From: Certhia americana
Lineage: Eukaryota > Chordata > Aves > Passeriformes > Certhiidae
DNA: 64,000 nt
Direction of reading: 5' to 3'
Assembly (NCBI GenBank): GCA_018697195.1
Contig: JAGMWU010000077.1
Coordinates: 1 to 64,000 of the forward strand
Positions 34,201-45,099 of the stretch are shown here, piece after piece (the stretch's first letter is position 1; each line of letters starts with the position of its first letter). A model generated the notes under the pieces. The model was not told the DNA's origin and ran no database searches. It saw nothing but the letters and a program-made list of their open reading frames with translations. Both the position numbers and the translations under genes were made by a program.

Positions 34201-35073
34201 TGATTAATACACTGTAATGACACTACAGAACCGAATTTTAAAGTCTCCAATTATTTCTGACCACAATTTTCTTTTTCCCACTTAAATCCTCTCACCGGCA
34301 ATGAAATGAGTCACTAGATTTGCTCAGGGCCTGAAAAGCCCCAATAAATTACGGACAACCCCACAATTAAAGATCCTACACGCTTTCATTAAAGCTAACC
34401 TTGCAGAAAATTAAATTTTAATGTAAATTATAACATAAACAGTTCGGTGACACAATAACCACTTATATTAACTTCTAGCAAAACAACTTTTTCAACTGAT
34501 CCCCAAGTCTGCGCCAAGCGAACACCCCCAGGGGGGCCAAAGTTGTTTTCTTTAAAGAGTTACTAGAAGTTGGTCACAGCGATTAATCCCGTTTTAAAAA
34601 CTAACTTCAGCAAGCGATCCCAGCAAGTTCGCGCCAACCGAACATCCCCGGTGGGGCAAAGCTGCTTTCCCAGAACAGAAATTGCTTCAAGTAATTAAGT
34701 TTGTTGAAGCTGCCTGGCCGGTTAATTTAATGGAAGGCGCACGTTAATTTAATTTAGCGCGCGGTGCAGCACGTTATTGATGCGCGAACACGAAACCGAA
34801 AGGAGCGGAGGATGGCTGGAACAGCAGGAGCCCCCCACACGACATCGCCACAAAAAAAAAAAAAAAACCACCAAAAAAACCCAACAAAACTTCTCCCGCG
34901 CGGCGCACTCACATCTCGGCGCCTCGCAACTCCGCGCCCTTCTGCTCATTTTCCTGCGCCTCGATGAAATCCAGCACTCGCTTCGCCTCCTTCTTCTGAA
35001 AGAGCTTCAGCGACAGCCTGTTCTTCTTGGAGGGGCTGGCCCTGGCGCTGTCGCCGGGCAGGACGCCGGGCAT
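24554..35073 (-). CDS. USP1: USP1, ubiquitin-specific protease 1 (complete)
   Basis: Nuclear cysteine deubiquitinase that, with UAF1/WDR48, removes monoubiquitin from FANCD2, FANCI and PCNA. Eight coding exons with GT-AG borders and consistent phases (35073-34913, 33761-33638, 33312-33205, 32730-32570, 31990-31278, 30188-30018, 28895-28694, 25271-24554) give 785 codons, the length I recall for human USP1. Cys box GNTCYLNS with nucleophile C88; His box SGHY with H598; acidic residues in WLLFDD at 749-750. Zinc-type CxxC pairs CLEC and CENC are encoded by the exons at 30018 and 28694. The Gly-Gly autocleavage site (LLGGQKSKAD, G675-G676) is kept. The middle (about 190-420) is a K/E/S-rich linker that is poorly conserved across USP1s. 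The ATG is preceded by GAACC just after a splice acceptor, and MPGV plus PSKKNRLSLK match the remembered human N-terminus. Confidence 0.97.
25272..28693 (-). other. USP1 intron, 3.4 kb
   Basis: AT-rich intron. Near 28113-28310 a segment of about 110-130 bp is imperfectly duplicated (GCTCTTTAAA and CACATTCAGGYAGAGAC shared by both copies). No CR1 recognised. Confidence 0.65.
28694..28895 (-). CDS. USP1: USP1 exon
   Basis: Acceptor in a T-rich run (ttttttag), donor GA|gtgagt, 202 nt, phase 1/2. Encodes SPEPKTEMKT, the second zinc pair (YFCENCHHYT) and IHLKCFAASG. Confidence 0.96.
28896..30017 (-). other. USP1 intron
   Basis: No repeat or coding similarity recognised. Confidence 0.6.
30018..30188 (-). 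CDS. USP1: USP1 exon
   Basis: Acceptor ctctccag, donor A|gtaagt, 171 nt, phase 1/1. Encodes FELVEKLFQG, the first zinc pair (RTRCLECE) and FQDISVPVQEDEL. Confidence 0.96.
30189..31277 (-). other. USP1 intron
   Basis: No repeat or coding similarity recognised. Confidence 0.6.
31278..31990 (-). CDS. USP1: USP1 long internal exon (linker)
   Basis: Acceptor ttgcacag; donor is the weak G|gttggt, chosen because phase 1 then joins the next exon correctly. 713 nt. Begins ELNPMYEGYL and QHDAQEVLQC (catalytic fold), then a low-complexity charged linker with basic KKKSK and RSKRKA clusters that are likely nuclear localisation signals. Confidence 0.93.
32203..32345 (+). mobile_element. CR1 LINE 3' fragment in USP1 intron
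   Basis: From CCCATCCCTGGAAGTGTCC to CAACCCAAACCACTCTG and a partial ATTCAGTA tail. It is antisense to USP1, between the exons at 31990 and 32570. Confidence 0.9.
32570..32730 (-). CDS. USP1: USP1 exon
   Basis: Acceptor attgcag, donor AG|gtacaa, 161 nt, phase 0/2. Contains SYELICSLHS and QPRRLLNTLR. Confidence 0.96.
32731..33204 (-). other. USP1 intron
   Basis: Nothing recognisable. Confidence 0.6.
33205..33312 (-). CDS. USP1: USP1 exon
   Basis: Acceptor tttcag, donor AAG|gtaaca, 108 nt, phase 0/0. Begins VLYFCPGFKT and ends EQKAEK. Confidence 0.96.
33313..33637 (-). other. USP1 intron
   Basis: Short intron, nothing recognisable. Confidence 0.6.
33638..33761 (-). CDS. USP1: USP1 exon with catalytic cysteine
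   Basis: Acceptor tttcccag, donor CAG|gtgagg, 124 nt, phase 2/0. Begins DQVVPAAQ and carries the Cys box LNNLGNTCYLNSVLQ. Confidence 0.97.
34161..34197. repeat. imperfect inverted repeat
   Basis: CTAT, a bulged A and CACTGATTA pair with TAATCAGTG and ATAG across a 10-nt loop: 13 paired positions. Confidence 0.7.
34483..34700. repeat. imperfect 120-bp-period tandem duplication
   Basis: GCGCCAAGCGAACACCCCC at 34511 recurs as GCGCCAACCGAACATCCCC at 34631. The match continues through a GGGG(C)CAAAG(T/C)TG block and weakly upstream (AACTTC-AGCAA). Confidence 0.8.
34913..35073 (-). CDS. USP1: USP1 first coding exon
   Basis: ATG at 35073-35071, donor AT|gtgagt, 161 nt. Encodes MPGVLPGDSA, PSKKNRLSLK and ELRGAE. 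The exon starts at 35078 with five UTR bases after a ccccgcag acceptor. Confidence 0.95.
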
Positions 35074-35279
35074 GGTTCCTGCGGGGCGCGGCCGGGGCGC
35101 TCACACCTGGCGCGCACACACACACACACGCGCACACCAGGCGCCATTTACTCCCCGAGGGGGCCGAGCGCGGACCCGCCGCCCCCCGCCCCGGGCTCGG
35201 GCCGCCCCCCCGCGCCCCCCGCATGTTCCCCGCGGCCGGCGGGGCCCGAGGCCGCGGTGCGGCCGCTCCCCTCACTCAC

Positions 35280-35330
35280 CGCTACATGCCGGCCCCGCTC
35301 CCGCTCGCCGTTGCCATGGAGACCGCGGGG
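35280..35330 (-). other. USP1: USP1 noncoding first exon (5' end approximate)
   Basis: A strong donor GTAGCG|gtgagt on the minus strand at 35280/35279 pairs with the acceptor ccccgcag at 35079, defining a 201-nt intron with a short CA run. The 5' boundary is not visible; the X-box-like motif at 35310 suggests initiation nearby. Confidence 0.6.
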
Positions 35331-36990
35331 ACACCGTCAGCCAACTTGGCGCGTTTTTTTCCGCGCGCCGACGAGGACCCCCCCCGCCCCGCGCCCGCCC
35401 CGCCTCGCCCCGCAACCCCCCCGCCCCGCCGCCGGCCGACCAGGGAGAACGCCGGGAAACAGAACGCGCCGCCGGGGCAGGCCGGCGGCCGAAAGACATG
35501 CCGAGCGGCGGCGGGGCGTCTGCCGGTAGTTGGCGGACGGACCGGCGGCGGTTGTTCGCCGGCGCGACGCCGCCAACGGCCCCGCGAGGCCGCCGCCGCA
35601 TCAGGCAGCGCGGCGGGCAGCCCGCTCTGGGTCCTGCCTGGGCGCGCGCGGGCGCTGGTAACGGCCCGGCCAAAGGGCTCGGGTTCGGGCTGTACCATTT
35701 GCGTGGGGAGAGTCCTTCACCCCCCCCCGCCGGAGGGAGGGGGATTGGTCCCGCTGTGACCACGCCCCCCTGCGGCTCGGCCAATCAGAGTTGGCGGCTC
35801 CACCCCCCCCCCACGCCGCCCTGAGGGCCCGGCCCGCAGTGCCCGAGAGCGGGCCCGCCGCAACCTTCCCGCGCTTTTTCCATAAAAACCGGGAATTCCA
35901 GCGGCAACTCCCATCGCATCCCGGCCTAAACTCTCTGCCGGCACACCTGCGCAGAGGGCAGTGAATAGTAGTTACCACTGAGGCTGTTAAGGCTGCAGAA
36001 TTGCTGGTTTAGGGATTGCGACGCTCAAAAAAAAAAAAAAAAGTGGAATGTGGGAAAATGCTGTAGATCACTGCATTGTGCCCTTTAAATTATCCCCTCC
36101 GGAACCTCCAGTCTATACATAACGGATGCCCATTGCTTATACATAAAGGTTTTCTAACAGGGTAGTGTCTAAGTTATTCACATAAGATACTTTATAGGGT
36201 TAATTGCATTACTGCCTTTGAGCAGTACCCAGGTCTGGGTTTTGGGGTGAATTACCCCAAATTTGAGCACTCAAAAGCTGAAGTTCCCCAGGGCAGGCTG
36301 CTGCTGCCTCTCCTGAGCACAGCACTCTGCTGCTTGTTAAGCACTAAAGCATATAACTCCACAAAATAACTTGGGCTTTTTTAAAGTCTTGCAATATTTC
36401 TGGATTTTTTTATTTTTTTTTTTTTTTTACTGCTGCATGAATTCATTATTACAGCAGGCCGCTATCCCTAAATACTCATATGAATTATGGAAGGAATGGT
36501 GTACATTCCAACAGTCCCAGACACGCTCCCGCACAGGTTTTGATTTCTCTTGCAGGTAAAACACCCTTGTGTGTGTGTGTGTGCCTGCACATCCAGGGTT
36601 CAGATTCCCAGGGAGGGGATATATTGATTTATTTCCTTGGCCTGTGGGAGGCCCAGAACTCCGAAGCTGTTGGGATACCGCATTCCCACTGGAAGTGGAT
36701 GGATTTCCCCTGGAGCTCTGCCAGGTGAACTTCAGCTCTGCTCAGCAAACACTGCCCGAGGTCCCTGCAGTTTGATAGACACTCGGGGCTACAGAGGCTC
36801 TTTTGTGTCAGACAAGAGTCTTATCCAGGTGGGGGGTGCCCAGGGGTCAGTGGAAGTGCCTGGCTGATTAATAAAGTGTTTAATTAACTGTGTGACGCTG
36901 CTGGATCCAGACACTGGGCTCAGGAGTTGCTTCACTGGCAGCTGGAAGTTGTAATGAGAAAATCTCAGGGTGTTTGGGCCTTGAGACTGG

Positions 36991-37140
36991 ATTCCAGGCT
37001 GGAATAAACTCCAAGGGCAGGAGATTCCAGGCTGGAATGAACTCCTAGACCAGGAGGTTCCAGGCTGGAATGAACTCNNNNNNNNNNTTCCAGGCTGGAA
37101 TGAACTCCTAGAGCAGGAGGTTCCAGGCTGGAATAAGCCC
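36991..37140. repeat. 33-bp minisatellite containing an assembly gap
   Basis: Copies of TTCCAGGCTGGAATGAACTC followed by CTAGACCAGGAG start at 36992, 37025, 37058, 37088 and 37121, with spacing 33 except across the gap. N bases fill 37078-37087. Confidence 0.95.
37078..37087. other. assembly gap (10 N)
   Basis: Ten N bases inside the minisatellite. One unit would need 13 bases here, so the gap size is not exact and further copies may be collapsed. Confidence 0.98.
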
Positions 37141-40100
37141 CAGCTGCTCCAGGCTGGCTCAGTGCGATACACAAGTGCCATGACCCGGTCTGTTCATCTC
37201 AGCCAAGGTCTGCCCTGCCCAGTGTGTGCTTGTGCAATCTGCTTCAGCAAACACGAGGGAATGCTATTTATATCCAAGGGTTTTACAGTCTGAGAGTCTA
37301 AATCCGCGTTGGGGAATTCCTCATTTCATATGTTAGCTAAATTCCAGGTGTGCTCGTGCCTAGGAGCACCTTCAGTGACATGGGAAGGCAGAGATTTGGG
37401 GGTAAAGGCAGGCTTGGGGACATTTCCAGGCTCGTGGTTTGACTTCTCAGGGGCAGTAACAGAGTGAAGGAGGGAAGGGAGATGTTTGCAGAGCAAATTT
37501 GAAGGACTGGAAGTGCACACAACATTTCCCATGGTGGTTATGGGGCTTTCATCTGTGTGTTACCTTTTTTTTTTAATTTGTTTTGGCTAATGAAGCAGCC
37601 ATCTCAGTTTCCATAGGTATAATCATTATTTTAATCAACAAATGCATCTGCCACATAAGCAGTACATAGGTAAGCCCAACATCTCTCAGAATACTCACTC
37701 AGCACATGTTTGGAACAATTTTACCTGCTCTTTTCCCTCAGTGTGGGGACAATTCCCAAATGCTCCCCTTAGAGAGCTGTGCTGAGCTGTTGAGCAGCCC
37801 AGCAGAGCTCAGTGTCAGGTCTGCTTCCTGGATTTTTTAAATGAAAATGAAAACTTCCTGTTTTACTTTTTCTACTGGTAATTTCATCTGATTATATATA
37901 ACCCTTACCCTGCTCTAAATAATTTCACTCCCTTAATATACTCACAAATTACTCCCTAATTCCCCATCATCATTATTTTTACCAAACCATGCATATGTCA
38001 TTTTTAATTTCCACTCTAAATTAGTTCTCTCTGGCTTTGAGAGACAAAGCCAACATAATTATGAGACATTCTGAGTGATATTTAAGCTTTACCTCTGCCA
38101 CCTGGATGGAAAACTGGGGTGAAATCTTAGCTTCAGGTCTGCTAGTTGATTGATTTTTTTTTTTTTTTTTTAAAATTCGGCAACACAGTCACACTTCTGC
38201 CTTTTCTTTCTTCTCTCTCACCCTTCTCTGATGAGTTCATCAGCTGTAATCCCAGACCAGGTCGTTGTTGTATCCCAAAATTTGGGGCACGGGAAGGGAT
38301 CCAGGCAGTGCCACCCCCAGGACAGCCTGCTTTGCTGATTCATTACAAAATGCCCCTGAAGCCATGATTTATTTTCAGGAAGCAGAAGCTGCCCTGGTTG
38401 GGAAGAAGCTTCACCCACCAGCCTGACATGGAGCTGTGCTGCCTCAAAATCACCCACACAGCTCCATCTCAAACCTGCCATCCAGCAGCTCCTTCCCACC
38501 AAGGGAAAACCCTCAGCTCCCTGGAATCTCCTCTTCACCAGACTCTCACCCTCTCAGATTTTTATGCTCCCTCTTAAAATGTGGCTCCCTGACGGTGCTT
38601 AATGCAGGGAAATTTTTCCAGCAGGAAAAGGTTCTGTTTAAATATAAGGAAATGCGGATTATTTTTTTCTGTATCTCTCCAAACCCACAGTAACACCTAA
38701 TTAAATATTTATGGCAGCTTAACACGCTCCATAAAGGAACTGTTGTCTAGAAGGCTCTGAAGCTTCACTCCATACAGTAAAGGAGTGTTTCAGGCACAGG
38801 CCAAAGAAGGAGCAGGTGCAGGAGGCAGTGATTCCTTCCATAGGGTCCTGGGGCATTCCAATGTCCAAAATCAAATTATGTTTCATTCTGTGGACTTCAC
38901 AGCCATGTGTTATAAAAATAGCTGTGCTGGGAGACCAGAAATCGCCACAGGCACAGCCAAAAATAACCACATGAAATGCCTGGAAGGAGCAGATTCCCCA
39001 GAGATGGGATTTCTGGAGTCCTGGAGGCAGCTTTCAGTACAGAGCATGATTCCCAGCAGGGGAAAAACCTCCCCAACCTTTAGCTGTTGCTGAATCATAT
39101 AAATCAATTTCCAGAGCCTGCAGCCATATCAGTGCAAGGCCTATAAATCTGTCAGGGCTCTGGTATTGTTAGAATTATTCTGTGAATTTTGGTGCAAATT
39201 GTGTGCAGACAATGTGCTCTTTCAGCAGGCTTGGATCACACGGGGACCTCGGGGTGGGAAGTTCTGCAGCCCACGCCAGGCAAAACCCATTTCATTCCTG
39301 AGGAATATAACTGCTGCTCAAATTCCCCACACAGAAAAGGTAAGAAACCATCCAGACAAATAAGAATGCTGACTGGAAAAAGTCAGGACAGGACTGCCTT
39401 CAGGCACAAGGAATAGAAATGGATATTTAGGGGTTTTATTGTTTGGTGAGCCCCACAATCCATGCAGGCTTTGTGCCCTTTCACAGACAGAAACAGGAAC
39501 AAATTGTCCAGCTTGCTTTACTCCACAGGAAAGGAAATCTGACTCTTCCCACAGCAAGCAGCCTGGGAATGTCACAAACCCTGAATTATCCCTGCTTGAC
39601 GAGCTACATCTGCTTTCAGAAGATCTCAAATCATTTCATAACCCTGCCTTTAACTTCAATGCCGCTGCTTCAGGGCACGTGGGAACAATTTGGCCACTGC
39701 AGAACTCCAGTCCCTGTGAGAGCAGCACCTCTGCAGGGCTGTGCCTGGCTCTGGCAACAAAACAGGATCAGTTTGGGCAATTTGGTGTTAGGCTGAGGCA
39801 GTAGCAGAGCCACTGTCTTCTGTCAGGGGTGAGACCCTAGTCTGGGTCACAGAGCAACTCATTCCCACCTGGAGATTTACAGCAGCTTCAGCCTCTGCCA
39901 AGTAAAACCTGGCCCAAAACCTTGACCTCTGTGGCCAGATGTTTTCTGGCATCCATAAAGATACAGATTTTAGAGAAGGCAGGAAAGAATAAATCAGAAA
40001 TTGCTACAGTTCTGTAAACTCCACGGAAAGCTTGCAAGGAGCTTCTTTAATTTCAGCTTCAGAAGGCAAATGTCAGCCTGGAGGCCTGAGCCACAAACCA

Positions 40101-40449
40101 TGAGCTTGTCTGTGCACAAACCATAACAAGTTCCTCCATGTGGGCGAGTTTATAAGTTTGGAGGTCAAGGTATTTAGCCACTGATAGCACAGCCTTGGCT
40201 CTCATTTATCTCCCTCCTAGGAGAAAACACAGTTGGATATGATCTGTGAACTTCCTAGAGCTACATATGCATGTCTGATATCTCAGACAATAGCAATAAT
40301 TGCCCCCATAATGTAGAGATAAAGTAGATTAATTAGTTCATAACAATATAAACGTGTGGTTCTGAAAATCTGCCAAAGGCAAGAGGGTTCTGTGGCCAGG
40401 TCTGAAACAGAACATTTCTCCTCAGATCTCTCTGAAAGCAAAGCTACAG

Positions 40450-40464
40450 AAAAAAAAAAAAAAG

Positions 40465-40508
<44 letters not shown>
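40450..40508. repeat. poly-A tract
   Basis: About 58 A interrupted by one G. No retroposed gene or SINE body is recognisable upstream on either strand. Confidence 0.95.
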
Positions 40509-40512
<4 letters not shown>

Positions 40513-41232
40513 GTTCTTTATGTGGTGCTGTTGCATCCTTAAGGGTGTTTTCCTCAGTTTTTGCCTGTCTGTGCATATTTTCTTCCACAGCTCACAGCCT
40601 GCTGCTCTGTTTGATATAAATATGGATCCAGAGCTTCTCTGGTAGCAGAGGCAGTTTGCTGCTATGGGCTGGAATTCACATCAGAAGGCAGGTGCTACAT
40701 TGCAAACTGTAACCAAAATAAAAATCCACAAAAATTCCCTCTCCATCTCTGTTCTCGGGTCGGGATAACATTGCACAGAGCTCTTACTCCCTCTTGGAAG
40801 CAGAGGAAGGAGGAAGCCTGACCGGCACATGCTTGCACCATCTGCTGGTAGCATCTCCACGGACAGACATTCCTAGGAGGGAATTCTGTAATTCCTAGGG
40901 ACACGAGGCCACCCTTATAAAGGTTTAAGATTTAGGTGAAGATTTGTTTTTCTCCATAGCAGAGCCATTTCTGCCAGGTTTTAGGGAATTACACAGCAAA
41001 GTGCCCCCAACACAGCCACCTCAAGCAGGGAACTGCAGAGCCTGTGCTGGCCTCATCCAGAACTGTGCCAGGTCTTGTGGCCACCACAGAGCCATCCCCT
41101 CCTGAATTTCTGAACTCCCTGCTGGGATCTCAGCTGAAGAACGGGATCCTGTCAGATTCCTTGCCTATCCCAGAGACTTGATATATATTAAAATTAAACT
41201 CAGCCCTTTGTTACAGCCACGAACATCATAAT

Positions 41233-41276
41233 GTGAGTGAGTGAGTGAGTGAGTAAGTGAGTGAGTGAGTGAGTGA
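41233..41276. repeat. (GTGA)n microsatellite
   Basis: About eleven GTGA units with one GTAA interruption. Confidence 0.97.
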
Positions 41277-42012
41277 AAGCGAAACTTGATGAATGTGATG
41301 TTGAAGTGTGCAGGGACAGATCAGTTCCTCCTTTCTGCCTCAGCCCTTGGTACAAGAAGAGGCTGTAAGTGGGTCCCAGGAGGGAGGTATCCAGGAAAAC
41401 CAACATTTCCTCCTGCAGTTTGTGGAGTTCACAGCACCCAGAACATCACTAGATGCCCTTGATTGGCTTTTAAAGAGAATTGGCAGTTTTGTAACAGGTG
41501 ACATCTTTATCCCTCCAAAGCCAGCAGGCCACATTTGACCCTTCAGCTGGAGGATGGAACTGGGGGAATCTCTAGGGCTTCTCTGGGTGCAGCTCCTGGG
41601 GAGGATTACAGAGAAGTTGGCCCCTGAGTCATCAGGCACTGAGCCACTGCTGAAGGGCAGGAACTCCCAGCGTGGTGACTCAGTGGCAGTCAGACCACGG
41701 AGCAGAGGGAAAAATGACACATGAGTAAAAATCCAGGAAACCAAAGCTAAGGCAGAGAACAGCTGAGCCTCTCTCTGTTATGTGAATGAGTTCTCTCTCC
41801 CAAGAGGAGCAGCATCACAGTAAGCCCTGGGTCACTAACACACACCTGTCCACAAGAGATTTATGGGAAAATGAGAACCACTTTACAAGGGACAACTGAA
41901 CAAAGACATTCCCTTTGAGTAGATCTGGAATCTGTCAATGGATGTGTGAATTCCAGCTGTGGCTGTGCCAGGGCCACCTGAGCTATGAGCAGCAGCATTT
42001 CTTGTTCATTGC

Positions 42013-42180
42013 AGAATCCCAGACTGGTTTGGGTTGGAAGGGACCTTAAAGATCATCCCAGTTCACCCCTTGCCCTAGTCAGGGACACCTTCCACTATTC
42101 CAGGCTTCTCCAAGCCCTGTCCAACCTGGCCTTGGGCACTTCCAGGGATGGGGCAGCCACAACTTCTCTAGGCAACCTAA
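42013..42180 (-). mobile_element. CR1 LINE 3' fragment
   Basis: Begins AGAATCCCAGACTGGTTTGG and runs through GGAAGGGACCTTAAAGATCA to GCCACAACTTCTCTAGGCAA; well preserved. Confidence 0.95.
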
Positions 42181-45099
42181 ATACTTGCAAGTATTTTAAC
42201 GATTTCTTTTTGGGAACACAACTGTAGCAAATTTATTTGCCAAGCAAGCCCACGTGGTTTGATGAGAACATCACAAAGGTGATTTGTGTGCCATAAGCAA
42301 ATGAAGCCTGTTCCATATCACTTTGGGGATCACAGGATGTGCACAACCAGGGTGGCACAGGGCTGAATGAGCAACAGATTGGTTCCTGTTTCTTCATCTG
42401 GACACAGAGGTTTACACTCCCCAATTTTTCCTGCCTGCATCCAGCTGGCTGGGATGTGTAGGGAAGTGCTGTGTTTGGAGTGTGAAAGGGGATGCAACAG
42501 TCAAGTTTCATGATAATCATGGCTTGATCCATAAAACCCTCCCAAATGGAGCTGCTTTGTTGGGTTGGTGTTTGTATTCCTGCAGCACACAGATACTGGC
42601 AGAAGCATTTTGCCCCGTTCATGCTGCCAGCCAAAAGTGAAGGCCACAGGCATGGCAGGTGGATGGGACAGGGTTTTGGCATTCCCAGACCATAAAAGGC
42701 AGCTCTGTGAGCACAGCAGAAGTTTGCAGAGAATCTACAAAAATGGATGTTGGCACAAATGTAACACCCTATGGAACAACAGTGATTTCTGTACTGCCTT
42801 TCCAAAGGGGATCCATCACACCAGCCCCTGCCCTGGCACTGCAGGCTCTGAACACCACATCAACACTGTTTTCCTCCCAGCACAGGGCAGGAGCCTCTCC
42901 CTGCTGCTGTCTGGCTGTTCTTGGCAGCTCCAGGGCCTCCAGGAGGGTCTAATCCCACCCCACTGTAGGAAAACCTTCTTCCCCAGGGAGTCCCTTCCCC
43001 ATCCAAACCACCATCCACCCTCCGAGGCATTACAGCCAGCCAGCAAAGTCCAGTGCCTCTCTTAAAAAACACACATAAAAGCTAAATCAGGTGGTGAAAG
43101 GCTGTAGGAAACCACATTCTTCTTGTTGTTCTTTTCCCCTCTTATATTGACCTTTGAAAAGGAGCCCTTGGGCGGATCCGGTGCGCAGCGTTCCGGGCGG
43201 TGGGGCTGACCTCCCGCCGTGGAATTTCACCTAGCAATTTCTGTGGCACACAGAAATCCTTGGAGCGGCTTGTCTGGCTTCAGAAGTAAATCTAAGTGCC
43301 TGTGGCTTGACAAATAAACAATCTGAAAGCGCTTAATGACTCACAACCTCGCCTAAGAATAGCTGAACTCTGCAAGATGGAAATTCAGCGCAGGGAACGC
43401 GGCCTCCGATGCTTCCCGAACGGGGAGCTGGTGGACACAGTGGGAGATGGGCAGGGAGAGGCTGTGGCTGCATTCCTGATGTCCCCTCCCAGCTCCTGGC
43501 AAGAGGCATCTCAGAGGATTCTTCAATATTCATGTGTATCAGCTGCCCTGGAGCGCTCCCCAAATTCACCTAATCTGCTTTTAAACAAATTATCAGGTTT
43601 CGTTTGTGCAGACAGCAAAGTTCTCCTTGTTTATCCCAGTTTGTTTGAAAGCACCATTTATTCTGTGGGATTAAAGAGGGGGCACACACGTTATCCACAG
43701 CTCTATATTACACTTTCAATCACCAGCATCTCATGGAAAAGACTTTTTCCTCCAGTTATTGAGCAAATGAAACCTCGGTGACTGAAAAGGGGAACTGGGT
43801 TTGGCTGTTTCCTGAAAAATGTGGGTTTTGGTAGTTGGTGCTTTTCTGAGGCACGCTTACAGAAACGTGTGCTGTGAGCTGCCACCACAGCTTCTTACCC
43901 CCACACACACACCTTTGAGCGCTTTAATCTAACCCCAGGGAAAAGAGAACAAAACCAAGTTCAGCTGAATGTCTGCAACCACAAGAGCTTCCTGTAGGTG
44001 CCCAAAGTTTCTGCTGCAAAAGCTCATTGTTGTCATTAGGGCTCAGGGATTGTCATGGCTTTGGGATGAGCACAAGGGATGGGTAATGGGTAAGGTGCAT
44101 GGTCCCAGGAGCAGCAGGAGAGCTCCTGTGTCTCCAAGGCCATGGCTGCACATCAAACTTGGTTTGTTGATCAGGATCAAGAGAAGAAAATAATGTCAGA
44201 ATCATCCCCCACTTCCACCAGCAAAATACCCAACACAATACCATGATCCCTCTCTTTTGGGCACAGCCTGAATACCCTGAGCAGCAGGAGCAGGGGCTGT
44301 CCTGGGAAGCCTGGAGGATCCCACACTTTTCCCTTAGTTTTCTGATCTGCTGTTAGACTCCTCAGGAAATATCTTCCTCTCACTCAGCACCTGAGCCCCT
44401 CACATGGAAATGAGGGCAGACTGCCTCTGGACAGAGCCCCAGTCACTCCTGAACTGACTAATGGGATATTTTATTCCTCCCTGTTTACCAGGAGCCTGGG
44501 CAGTGCCATGAGGGCTCTGGAATTCCTGGGTGATTGGGCAGCAGCCAGAGCCCAACCCCCAGATCTCTTCCTGTGACATTCCCAGTCAGAGTTTAAAAGG
44601 TCTTTGGGTTCTTCTGGAGGGAAAGGGGGGGATCCCAGTGAGCCACATCCATCCCCACTGGATGCTGAGTTCCTGGCCCAGATGGAGACCATGTGCTGCC
44701 CCAGCATCACTGGAGCTGCTGCTCTCCCACGCTCTGGAACAGCTGGAGCAAGGCTGGGATTTGCCCCTGTGTCTAAAGAGAAGGAAAATCAAAAGCTTTA
44801 CCTAGTGTTGAAGGTATTATTTGACATCACTAAACTGATTTCTGCCTGTCCCCACTTGGTGCAGCTGGATGAGCACATGGGATTGGGCACATGGGAAGGC
44901 TCAAAGCCTAAACTCCAAATTTCCTTGTCTTTCCATTTTCCATGTGATTGCATTCAGGAACAAGGGCCTGATGTGAACCGGGCGGGGCTGAAGGGCCGAG
45001 CCAGAGAACAGCTGGTGCAAAAACACAAGTTCTGCATCCCGAACCCATCCCCGCAGATTTCCCTTCCCACCGCTCTTGATCCGCATCTGTGCAAACAGG

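Larger units (their letters stand above)
33762..34912 (-). other. USP1 first coding intron, 1.15 kb
   Basis: Contains an imperfect hairpin (34161-34197), a 120-bp-period direct duplication with E2F-like GCGCCAA motifs (34483-34700), a GTTAATTTAAT repeat (34720-34755) and an A-rich run beside the exon. Confidence 0.7.
34900..35970. promoter_or_regulatory. USP1: CpG island promoter of USP1
   Basis: Very high C+G and CpG density. Motifs seen: RFX X-box-like GTTGCCATGGAGAC (35310-35323), E2F-like CTTGGCGCG (35345-35353), TTGGCGG (35530-35536, 35791-35797), CCGCCAA (35570-35576), CCAAT on both strands (35781-35785 and ATTGG at 35743-35747) and GC-box-like C-rich runs. Long open frames across the island are compositional artefacts. 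Confidence 0.85.

Noticed and set aside
35027..35824. Overlapping 170-265 codon open frames on both strands of the CpG island
   Set aside because: Proline/arginine/alanine-rich products in every frame, no known domain, and coincide with the USP1 promoter; expected from G+C-rich DNA with few stop codons.
40450..40508. Poly-A tract as the tail of a processed pseudogene
   Set aside because: No recognisable gene sequence or target-site duplication upstream on either strand.
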